Origin: Actinomycetota bacterium
GTDB lineage: Bacteria; Actinomycetota; Actinomycetes; JACCUZ01
Length of the DNA stretch: 13,336 nucleotides
Direction: 5' to 3'
Assembly (NCBI GenBank): GCA_030841195.1
Contig: JAVEDA010000211.1
Span: forward strand, 1-13,336
This document shows positions 7,913 through 13,076 of the stretch, in pieces; within the stretch, counting starts at the first letter, position 1; every line of letters starts with the position of its first letter. A program made the translations under genes and the position numbers. A model generated the notes under the pieces. That model had not been told where the DNA came from, did no database searches, and saw only the letters and a program-made list of their open reading frames with translations.

Positions 7913-8872
7913 TCAGAGGCAGCGGGACGCCGGGCGGGCGCGGACCCGGTTGCCGTGGATCGCGAGCTCACGGACGGCGCCGTTGTTGCTGTTGTTCACC
8001 TCGAGCAGCTGGTCGATCGGGTCGACCACGGTGGTCAGGCAGTAGAGCCCGTCGGGCAGGCCGGGTGGCAGGACGACGCTCTGGCCGGCGAGGAAGCTCT
8101 GGTAGATGTCCATCCAGCCCACCGAGATGCCCTGCGGGCTCCGCCGGGTGCAAGCGCCGTACGCCTCGGGGTAGGTGAAGAACCCGTAGCGCAAGGGCAG
8201 CCGGGCGGTGTCGCGCAGGCAGAAGCTCACCTTGCGCCGGGCGCTGACGACGGCCTGCAGGCCGACGCTGGGGTCGTACAGGACGTACTGCGCGGACGCC
8301 TTGAAGTGCCAGTGGTGGTGCAGCGGGTGGTAGATCATGCAGCCGGCCCGGTGCCGGGACACGCCGATGTCGATCAGCGGTTCGTAGATCCCGTTGAGGT
8401 TCGCGTCCCGGTAGATGATCTGGGTCGAGTTGTGCTGGCCGACCGGGCAAGGCTGCTTCTGGTTCGGCCGCACCTCGATCGGCCCGACGCCTATGTTGCC
8501 GAGCGACGAGGTGAAGCGCAGCCGGCGGATGCCCGTCTTCTTGTTCAGGTGGATCGACAGCTCCGATGCCGGTACCGCGATCAGGTCGGGCAGCAGCCGG
8601 GTATCCGGCGGCGGCGTCACCGTGGGAGTCGGCGTGGGAGTCGGCGTGGGAGTCGGCGTGGGAGTCGGCGTCGGTGTCGGCGTCGGCGTGGTGTCAGTCG
8701 GAGTCGGCGTCGACGTGTCGGTGCTCGTGCTGGTGCCCATGAATCCGCCGGCGGCGGCCACGGCTCCGGGCGTCCCCTGTGCCGGGATGACGCTGACCAC
8801 TAGGGCGGCGACCACCGCTGCCGCGGCAGCCACAGCTCCGCGTACGACGTTCTCCCCGAGCACCGGTCTCAC
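7913..8872 (-). CDS. Secreted lysyl-oxidase-family copper amine oxidase
   Basis: A 319-residue exported protein. An Ala/Val-rich segment at about residues 12-33 is a signal peptide or N-terminal anchor; a Thr-Pro linker follows (about 51-87); the lysyl oxidase domain covers about 93-306. Lysyl oxidases oxidise amines to aldehydes with copper and a lysine tyrosylquinone built from a Lys and a Tyr. Both features are visible: the copper motif HHHWH (185-189, matching HQHYH of human LOX), Lys214 in RKVSFCLRDT (human HKASFCLEDT) and Tyr257 in QGISVGWMDIY (human QGLSPGCYDTY). All key residues are present, so an active enzyme is likely; the bacterial substrate is unknown. The start is uncertain: GTG 8872 gives a normal signal peptide, GTG 8863 is also possible, and GTG 8953 adds a basic 27-residue extension. 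It heads an operon with the PQQ-type dehydrogenase. Confidence 0.87.
   Translation of the reverse strand: MRPVLGENVVRGAVAAAAAVVAALVVSVIPAQGTPGAVAAAGGFMGTSTSTDTSTPTPTDTTPTPTPTPTPTPTPTPTPTPTPTVTPPPDTRLLPDLIAVPASELSIHLNKKTGIRRLRFTSSLGNIGVGPIEVRPNQKQPCPVGQHNSTQIIYRDANLNGIYEPLIDIGVSRHRAGCMIYHPLHHHWHFKASAQYVLYDPSVGLQAVVSARRKVSFCLRDTARLPLRYGFFTYPEAYGACTRRSPQGISVGWMDIYQSFLAGQSVVLPPGLPDGLYCLTTVVDPIDQLLEVNNSNNGAVRELAIHGNRVRARPASRCL
8621..8668. repeat. Four perfect 12-bp tandem repeats encoding a Thr-Pro linker
   Basis: The unit CGTGGGAGTCGG occurs four times without a mismatch, followed to about 8688 by degenerate copies. On the minus strand each unit encodes Pro-Thr-Pro-Thr, producing about ten consecutive Thr-Pro pairs between signal region and lysyl oxidase domain. 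The unit length is a multiple of three, so gain or loss of units changes linker length without a frameshift. Confidence 0.9.
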
Positions 8873-9027
8873 CCGCCTGCCTGCGTGTGCGCTCTGCTTC
8901 CGCCGGAGGTTAGCGGACCGACCTGGCGACCGCGCGTTCCTAGAGCCAGCCACGCCGTTCGGCGACGAGCACCGCCTCGGCGCGGGTCCGATGTATCAGG
9001 CGGGTACGGATCCCGCTCATCCCGTTC

Positions 9028-9249
9028 GTGAACTACAACGCCACCGTCGCCACCGTCGCCGTCGCCGTAGGTGCCCTCGCCGGCCTGGGCGCGCTGATCT
9101 TCCAGGTCCTGCAGGGCCACAACGCCGATGCCCAGCTCGCAGGCCTCGTCGGCTTGCTCTTCGGCGCCTTCCTGCGGGTGCCCGGCCAGCAGGAGCCGGC
9201 CCGGCCCGACCATCGGGCCGACCGGGTCACCACCGAGCTGCCCCGCTGA
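9028..9249 (+). CDS. Possible small two-helix membrane protein
   Basis: A 73-residue reading frame that I do not recognise. Residues about 5-28 (ATVATVAVAVGALAGLGALI and on) and about 36-52 (QLAGLVGLLFGAFLRV) are hydrophobic enough for two membrane helices joined by a short polar QGHNADA turn, with a charged Pro/Arg/Asp tail of about 20 residues. The GTG start has no clear Shine-Dalgarno sequence or six-base-spaced -10 hexamer, which lowers confidence. In favour: it fills an otherwise empty 380-base stretch, ends four bases before the convergent MarR gene's stop, and its hydrophobic pattern is protein-like. The opposite frame (8869-9213) reads as low-complexity Gly/Asp/Glu and is less convincing. 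Confidence 0.45.
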   Translation: MNYNATVATVAVAVGALAGLGALIFQVLQGHNADAQLAGLVGLLFGAFLRVPGQQEPARPDHRADRVTTELPR

Positions 9250-9253
9250 CCGG

Positions 9254-9715
9254 TCATCGCCCGGCGACTGCCGCCTCGATGACTCGGGTCAGCGCCCGGT
9301 GCAGGTCCTCGAGCTCGGCCACCTCCATCCCGAGGCGGGCGACGACCTGCTCGGGGATGCGCTCGGCCTGCTCGCGCAGCGCCTGGCCGCGCGGGGTGAG
9401 GGAGACGGTCAGGGCCCGCTCGTCCTGGGGGTTCCGAGGCCTGGTGACCAGGCCTTGCGCCTCGAGCCTCTTCAGCAGCGGCGACAGCGTGCCCGAGTCC
9501 AGCTGCAGCAGGGCCCCGACGTCCTTCACCGGCATCGGTGCGTGCTGCCAGAGCGCCAGCATCACCAGGTACTGCGGATGGGTGAGCCCCATCGGCTCGA
9601 GCAGCGGCCGGTAGACCGACAGCACGGTCCGGGAGGCCACCGAGAGAGCGAAGCACACCTGCCTCTCCAGCTCGAGCGGGTTGCCGGTCAGCGCCGGCGA
9701 GGTCGTCGTTGCCAT
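9254..9715 (-). CDS. OhrR-like MarR-family transcriptional regulator
   Basis: A 153-residue winged-helix dimeric repressor. It follows OhrR, the organic-hydroperoxide sensor, along its length: LERQVCFAL with the peroxidatic Cys21 in the first helix, YRPLLEPMGLTHPQYLVMLALW, recognition region LDSGTLSPLLKRLEAQGLV and wing RPRNPQDERALTVSLT. Compared from memory with Bacillus subtilis OhrR, Tyr35 matches Tyr29 of the Cys-sensing network, but the second network tyrosine (Tyr40) is His46 here and Tyr19 is Ser25. Only one other position could react (no second Cys), so it would be a one-Cys type sensor. ATG 9715 gives a full-length family member; a GAGG lies 13 bases upstream. It is divergent from the 67-residue CPxC protein across 40 bases holding OhrR-like inverted repeats, implying control of itself and that gene. 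Confidence 0.9.
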   Translation of the reverse strand: MATTTSPALTGNPLELERQVCFALSVASRTVLSVYRPLLEPMGLTHPQYLVMLALWQHAPMPVKDVGALLQLDSGTLSPLLKRLEAQGLVTRPRNPQDERALTVSLTPRGQALREQAERIPEQVVARLGMEVAELEDLHRALTRVIEAAVAGR

Positions 9716-9732
9716 ACCGGCCAGGTTACCTC

Positions 9733-9738
9733 ATTACA
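9733..9738 (-). promoter_or_regulatory. Probable -10 element of the MarR gene
   Basis: TGTAAT on the minus strand matches TATAAT at five of six bases and would start transcription about 11 bases before the ATG at 9715. TTGTGC (9763-9758) is a possible -35 at a long 19-base spacing. The operator repeats overlap this promoter, consistent with autorepression. Confidence 0.45.
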
Positions 9739-9766
9739 TCGTGTACGATTAAGTTGTGCACAATCG
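9738..9766. promoter_or_regulatory. OhrR-type operator, overlapping inverted repeats
   Basis: TACGATTAAGTTGTG (9744-9758) matches the OhrR operator TACAATT-A-AATTGTA at 12 of 15 bases. Around it lie ATCGT-GT-ACGAT (9738-9749), the perfect palindrome TTGTGCACAA (9754-9763) and CGATT...AATCG arms (9746-9750 and 9762-9766). The region covers the -10 and start codon of the plus-strand gene and the promoter of the regulator, so one bound repressor could silence both. Confidence 0.65.
9744..9755 (+). promoter_or_regulatory. Leaderless -10 promoter of the CPxC mini-protein
   Basis: TACGAT (9744-9749) is a good TANNNT -10 hexamer, followed by TAAGTT and then the GTG at 9756. Transcription would begin at the start codon. 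The hexamer is embedded in the OhrR-like operator, so binding would block polymerase directly. Confidence 0.6.
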
Positions 9767-9959
9767 AACTGCGTTCTCCGCCCGGCTGTACGCCGGTCTG
9801 TTCCGCGTCTTCGGCCCAGCCCAGCTTGGCGACCCCCACGAGGCACCACCGCCTCCGGCACCGGCGGCGGCTCCCTGCCCCCAGTGCGGGGCCCCGTTGG
9901 CCACCCACGTATTCATCGAGACCGCGAAACGCAAGCGGCTGCTCCGCTGCCAGCCCTGA
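9756..9959 (+). CDS. 67-residue CPxC mini-protein, candidate OhrR-like target
   Basis: I do not recognise this protein. Residues 5-24 (TAFSARLYAGLFRVFGPAQL) form a probable amphipathic or membrane-associating helix; a Pro/Ala-rich hinge follows (APPPPAPAAAP, 30-40); then CPQCGAPLATH with Cys41 and Cys44, and a third Cys65 two residues from the C terminus in LLRCQP. CPxCG plus a later Cys resembles half of a zinc ribbon, with His51 as a possible fourth ligand, or a redox-active cysteine pair. The GTG at 9756 is set by a -10 hexamer exactly six bases upstream; no ribosome site exists. It is divergent from the OhrR-like regulator, in the place where the ohr peroxidase gene is commonly found, so an oxidant-induced role is a reasonable inference. 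It is followed within five bases by a long hairpin. Confidence 0.7.
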   Translation: MHNRTAFSARLYAGLFRVFGPAQLGDPHEAPPPPAPAAAPCPQCGAPLATHVFIETAKRKRLLRCQP

Positions 9960-9963
9960 GCCC

Positions 9964-10026
9964 CGTCGAGCGGCGCGACCTGGTGGTTCCCACCGGCGTG
10001 TCGCCACCAGTTCGCGCCACTCGACG
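9964..10026. terminator. Long hairpin between convergent genes, likely bidirectional terminator
   Basis: Arms 9964-9986 and 10004-10026 pair at 21 of 23 positions around a 17-base loop. The outer part is GTCGAG/CTCGAC and the inner part CTGGTGG/CCACCAG. Mismatches are at 9971-10019 and 9979-10011; in RNA copied from the minus strand the first becomes a G-U wobble. It begins five bases after the mini-protein stop and 15 bases beyond the kinase stop. There is no U-run, common for actinobacterial terminators. Confidence 0.7.
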
Positions 10027-10036
10027 ACGGGTCAAG

Positions 10037-10054
10037 TCAGCTCAGCTGAGCTGA
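10037..10054. repeat. Perfect 18-bp palindrome at the kinase gene's 3' end
   Basis: TCAGCTCAG followed by CTGAGCTGA is perfectly self-complementary with no loop. It covers the last codons and stop (Gln-Leu-Ser-stop) of the APH-fold gene. Its location next to the large hairpin suggests a role in transcription end or mRNA protection, but a protein-binding site is also possible. Confidence 0.6.
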
Positions 10055-11262
10055 GCCGCCCGGCGCAGCCAGGTGCCCGGGTCGCTCGCGTGGTAGACCC
10101 GCTCGGCCGGCTCGATGCCGTCCAGGAAGACCCGGTAGATCAGCGCCTGCCGGAGCGCGCCGACTGGCGCCAGCAGCGCAGCCGCCCGGTCCGGGTCCGA
10201 CCCCGGCACCGCGTCGCGCCACAGGTCCGCCCACGCGGCCCGGACCGGCTCGCGCTTCGCCTCGCCGATGCTGGACAGGAACGCAGCCTGGTCCAGCAGC
10301 GGGTTGCCGATGCCGCAGTCGCCCCAGTCGAGCAGCACGCTGCGACCCTCGACCGAGCCGCGGGTGTTGCCGGGGTGGAAGTCACCGTGCACCAGCGTGT
10401 CCGGCACTCCGCAGGAGGCGACGGCGGCGAACCGGTCCGGCAGCCCGGCGAGCAGGGCCTGCAGGGCGGCCACCGTGTCGTCGTCCAGCTCACCGGCGGT
10501 GCGAGCCACCAGGTCCGTCACCGCCGGCACGAACGGTCCCGCCCGCCAGTCCGGCGCGCCGACCTCGGCCAGCTCGTGCACCCGGTCGACCCAGTCCCGT
10601 TGCAGCCCGACGAGCATGCCGAGGACACGCAGCAGCACCGGCAGTGGCCCGTCCCAGTGGTCCTCGCCGGGCACGTCGGCCAGCAGCACCCGCGGACCCT
10701 CCGCCGCGATCAGCGGCGGCACGACGGCCGGGTCCAGCCGGGCGAGCATGGCGCCCTCGTGGCCGAAGAACGGCGGCACCACCTTGAGCCAGGCCGGCCC
10801 GGCCGCCGTCGGCAGCCGCCAGACACTGGAGAGGTTCCACGTCTTCACCTGGACGGCCGGGCCGGCCCGGTCCTGCCCCGCGGCGCGCAGCCGAAGGTCG
10901 GCCCAGGCGAGGTCGCGGCCCGGTCCCCCTGGGCGCGCGAAAGGCAGCCGCAGCGGGTGGTCCAGCAGCGGGTCGGACGCGTCGGCCGGCCACGGCGCCA
11001 GCGGCAACGGCAACGGCTTCGCGACCTCCGCGAGGTAAGTGACCGGACCGCCCGCCGCCCGCTCGGCCACCGGTGCTGTGACCAGCCGGAGCACGGTCAC
11101 CTCGATGCCGAACTGCGCCCGGGCACCTGCCACGACCGGCTCGACCTCCGGCCACCACGGCACCTCGACCTCGAACGGCGGAAGCGACCCGAGGCGGCGA
11201 CCCTCGTGGTCGCAGAGCAGCAGCGACACCTGCCGGGGCGGGAGCTGCTCCCCCGCGGTCAC
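10042..11262 (-). CDS. APH-fold small-molecule kinase (aminoglycoside phosphotransferase family)
   Basis: A 406-residue cytosolic kinase-like protein. The APH domain fills about residues 140-400: AWLKVVPP with the probable ATP lysine Lys160, Glu169 in GHEGAML, the catalytic loop LVHGDFHPGNTRG with Asp294 and Asn299, and the metal-binding Asp312 in LLDWGDCGIGNPLLD. The first 100 residues (RQVSLLLCDHEGRRLGSL, GPVTYLAEVAKPL) form an extra beta-rich region that weakly recalls a degenerate Nudix fold. Members of this large family phosphorylate antibiotics, choline, sugars and other metabolites, so the substrate is open and resistance should not be assumed. The GTG at 11262 starts four bases after the glyS stop (TGA GGCC GTG), so translation is probably coupled; the stop region doubles as a weak ribosome site. 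Confidence 0.85.
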   Translation of the reverse strand: MTAGEQLPPRQVSLLLCDHEGRRLGSLPPFEVEVPWWPEVEPVVAGARAQFGIEVTVLRLVTAPVAERAAGGPVTYLAEVAKPLPLPLAPWPADASDPLLDHPLRLPFARPGGPGRDLAWADLRLRAAGQDRAGPAVQVKTWNLSSVWRLPTAAGPAWLKVVPPFFGHEGAMLARLDPAVVPPLIAAEGPRVLLADVPGEDHWDGPLPVLLRVLGMLVGLQRDWVDRVHELAEVGAPDWRAGPFVPAVTDLVARTAGELDDDTVAALQALLAGLPDRFAAVASCGVPDTLVHGDFHPGNTRGSVEGRSVLLDWGDCGIGNPLLDQAAFLSSIGEAKREPVRAAWADLWRDAVPGSDPDRAAALLAPVGALRQALIYRVFLDGIEPAERVYHASDPGTWLRRAAQLS

Positions 11263-11266
11263 GGCC

Positions 11267-12673
11267 TCAGCAGCCGAGCAGGCGCGCCGCCAGCCAGCCG
11301 GGCACGGCGTCCAGACCGATCCGCTCCTGGGTCATCGTGTCGCGCTCGCGCACGGTCACGGCCTGGTCGTCCAGGGTGTCGAAGTCGACGGTCACGCAGA
11401 ACGGCGTACCGATCTCGTCCTGGCGCCGGTAGCGACGGCCGATCGCGCCGGCGTCGTCGAACTCCACGTTCCAGCTCTGCCGCAGGGTGGCGGCCAGGTC
11501 CTTCGCCTTCGGCGTGAGGTCGGCGTTGCGGGACAGCGGCAGCACGGCAACCTTCACGGGCGCCAGCCGCGGGTCGAAGCGCATCACGGTGCGCTTCTCC
11601 ATGACGCCCTTGGCGTTGGGCGCCTCGTCCTCGGTGAAGGCGTCGAGCATGAAGGCCAACGTCGCGCGGGTCAGGCCGAGGGCCGGCTCCACGACGTACG
11701 GCGTCCAGCGCTCGCCCTTCTCCTGGTCGAAGTAGGTGAGGTCGGCGCCGGAGTGCTTGGAGTGCGCCATCAGGTCGAAGTCGGTGCGGTTCGCGATGCC
11801 CTCGAGCTCGTCGAACTCCTTGCCGCCGAAGTTGAAGCGGTACTCGATGTCGACGGTGCGCTTCGAGTAGTGCGACAGCTTCTCCTGCGGGTGCTCGAAG
11901 AACCGCAGGTTCTCCTCGCGGATGCCGAGGTCGATGAACCAGTCCCAGCGCTGCTTGAGCCAGTAGTCGTGCCACTGCTCGTCGGTGCCGGGCTCGACGA
12001 AGAACTCCATCTCCATCTGCTCGAACTCGCGGGTCCGGAAGATGAAGTTGCCCGGGGTGATCTCGTTGCGGAACGACTTGCCGGTCTGGGCGATGCCGAA
12101 CGGCGGCTTCTTGCGCGCCGAGGTCATCACGTTGAGGAAGTTGACGAAGATGCCCTGCGCGGTCTCGGGCCGCAGGTAGTGCAGCCCCTCCTCGCTCTCC
12201 ACCGGGCCGAGGTAGGTCTTGAGCAGGCCGGAGAACTGGCGCGGCTCGGTGAACGCGCCCTTGGTGCCGCAGTTGGGGCAGTTGACGTCCTTGAGGCCGT
12301 TCGGCGGCGGGCTGCCCTTCTTCGCCTCGTAGGCCTCCTCGAGGTGGTCGGCGCGGAACCGCTTGTGGCAGGACTGGTACTCGACGAGGGGGTCGGTGAA
12401 GGTGTCGACGTGACCCGACGCCACCCAGACCTCGCGGGCCAGGATCACAGCTGAGTCCAGGCCGACGACGTCCTCGCGGGTCTGCACCATGGACTTCCAC
12501 CACTGGCGCCGGACGTTCTCCTTCAGCTCCACGCCCAGCGGGCCGTAGTCCCAGGCGGACCGGGTGCCGCCGTAGATCTCGCTGCTGGGGTAGACGAAGC
12601 CGCGGCGCTTGCTGAGGCTGACGATCTGCTCATTGCGACGGTCGCTGCTGGACGTGGTGGTGCCTTTGGCCAC
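11267..12673 (-). CDS. glyS: Glycyl-tRNA synthetase, single-chain class II type
   Basis: A 468-residue essential enzyme that charges tRNA-Gly with glycine, of the homodimeric type (usual length about 460), not the alpha2beta2 type. Visible are KRRGFVYPSSEIYGGTRSAW near the N terminus, motif 2 SFRNEITPGNFIFRTREFEQ (Arg202), glycine and ATP-site LRPETAQGIF near 167, motif 3 GLTRATLAF near 333, and the anticodon-binding domain from about 370 (LAPVKVAVLPLS). A zinc site is suggested by SCHKRF (Cys102) and CPNCG (Cys132, Cys135). The GTG at 12673 is chosen because GGAGG precedes it by five bases and MAKGTTTSSS fits family N termini; the frame is open to 12871, overlapping the next gene. It is followed by the APH-fold kinase four bases later and preceded by the ABM gene at 56 bases. 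Confidence 0.97.
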   Translation of the reverse strand: MAKGTTTSSSDRRNEQIVSLSKRRGFVYPSSEIYGGTRSAWDYGPLGVELKENVRRQWWKSMVQTREDVVGLDSAVILAREVWVASGHVDTFTDPLVEYQSCHKRFRADHLEEAYEAKKGSPPPNGLKDVNCPNCGTKGAFTEPRQFSGLLKTYLGPVESEEGLHYLRPETAQGIFVNFLNVMTSARKKPPFGIAQTGKSFRNEITPGNFIFRTREFEQMEMEFFVEPGTDEQWHDYWLKQRWDWFIDLGIREENLRFFEHPQEKLSHYSKRTVDIEYRFNFGGKEFDELEGIANRTDFDLMAHSKHSGADLTYFDQEKGERWTPYVVEPALGLTRATLAFMLDAFTEDEAPNAKGVMEKRTVMRFDPRLAPVKVAVLPLSRNADLTPKAKDLAATLRQSWNVEFDDAGAIGRRYRRQDEIGTPFCVTVDFDTLDDQAVTVRERDTMTQERIGLDAVPGWLAARLLGC

Positions 12674-12678
12674 GATGG

Positions 12679-12683
12679 CCTCC
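12679..12683 (-). promoter_or_regulatory. Ribosome binding site fixing the glyS start
   Basis: GGAGG lies five bases before the GTG at 12673. It is embedded in an in-frame ATG GAG GCC ATC (12685 onward), so an ATG start four codons earlier would place the ribosome site inside the coding sequence and leave none upstream. Confidence 0.75.
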
Positions 12684-12729
12684 ATCCGGCTGGTTGTCGG
12701 CGGGTCTGCCTGTCGGCGAGTGGGGAAGC

Positions 12730-13014
12730 CTAACGGCTGGCGAGCACTTCGTACGCGCTGGGCTCCTGCACCGCGTGCGCCAGCGCTTCCGGGGCGGTCA
12801 TCTTCACGTCGTACGACGAGAGCGCGCGGCGGTAGGCACCGACCCCGTCCCACTCGGTGCTGAGGACCCACAGGTCCGGCTCGTCGACCGCACGGCCGAG
12901 ATGGCCACGGACGAAGCCCGACATCCCGGCCAACAGCACGAGCAGGTCCTCGGCCCCGGTGCGGAACGCCGCCCCCTCGCCGTCGGGCACCCGGACCCTC
13001 GTCATCACCAGCAT
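12730..13014 (-). CDS. ABM-domain (antibiotic biosynthesis monooxygenase-like) protein
   Basis: A 94-residue dimeric alpha+beta-barrel protein of the ABM superfamily. Its layout is typical: strand LVMTRVRVPDGEG, helix AFRTGAEDLLVLLAGMSG, strand FVRGHLGRAVDEPDLWVLSTEW with the usual Trp, then helix AYRRALSSYDVK and a C-terminal strand region. Members are cofactor-free oxygenases, haem-degrading enzymes or structural paralogues; the haem-monooxygenase Asn/Trp/His triad is not obvious here, so no reaction is assigned. The ATG at 13014 lies exactly six bases after TAGGGT on the minus strand, indicating a leaderless mRNA. It is divergent from the ZIP transporter gene across a Zur-like site, so control by zinc is plausible. 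It precedes glyS in the same direction. Confidence 0.82.
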   Translation of the reverse strand: MLVMTRVRVPDGEGAAFRTGAEDLLVLLAGMSGFVRGHLGRAVDEPDLWVLSTEWDGVGAYRRALSSYDVKMTAPEALAHAVQEPSAYEVLASR

Positions 13015-13026
13015 CCCGTCACCCTA
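13015..13026 (-). promoter_or_regulatory. Leaderless -10 promoter of the ABM gene
   Basis: On the minus strand TAGGGT (13026-13021) is followed by GACGGG and then the ATG at 13014. The hexamer is identical to the one serving the opposite gene, so the intergenic region is nearly mirror-symmetric. Confidence 0.6.
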
Positions 13027-13035
13027 GTCCGGCAC

Positions 13036-13060
13036 GAAAATGAAAACGGTTGTCGTTTGC
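13036..13060. promoter_or_regulatory. Zur-like zinc-repressor operator
   Basis: GAAAATGAAAAC and GTTGTCGTTTGC flank a central G; 9 of 12 positions pair as an inverted repeat. The core TGAAAACG matches the TGAAAA half of actinobacterial Zur boxes. It lies just upstream of the ZIP transporter -10 and at about -22 to -46 of the ABM promoter, the position expected for repression of both. A distinctly AT-rich stretch in GC-rich DNA supports function. Confidence 0.65.
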
Positions 13061-13064
13061 GTGT

Positions 13065-13076
13065 TAGGGTCGTCGC
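13065..13076 (+). promoter_or_regulatory. Leaderless -10 promoter of the ZIP transporter
   Basis: TAGGGT (13065-13070), then CGTCGC, then ATG at 13077. The -10 begins four bases after the Zur-like palindrome ends, so a bound repressor would cover the -35 region and hinder polymerase. Confidence 0.6.

Noticed and set aside
7262..8803. Long plus-strand open frame (513 codons) opposite the dehydrogenase and lysyl oxidase genes
   Set aside because: It is rich in Arg, Asp, Val and Gln with no domain signature, as expected of an antisense frame in high-GC DNA; the minus-strand proteins carry clear family motifs.
8905..8948. ECF-sigma-like GGAAC and TAACCT elements upstream of the lysyl oxidase gene
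   Set aside because: GGAAC lacks a matching downstream partner at the right spacing, and TAACCT has no -35; too weak to annotate as a promoter.
8869..9213. Minus-strand frame of 114 codons upstream of the lysyl oxidase gene
   Set aside because: Low-complexity Gly/Asp/Glu content without a recognisable fold; the plus-strand frame at 9028 looks more protein-like.
11039..12454. Plus-strand open frame of 471 codons opposite glyS
   Set aside because: The Leu/Val/Glu/Arg-rich pattern has no family marks and is antisense to an unmistakable glycyl-tRNA synthetase.
12674..12729. T-box or other riboswitch upstream of glyS
   Set aside because: The 56-base gap is too short for a T-box leader and shows no conserved T-box sequence.
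12674..12871. Upstream extension of glyS to 12871
   Set aside because: It overlaps the ABM gene, reads as Arg/Pro/Ala-rich shadow sequence and lies upstream of a good ribosome site at 12679-12683.
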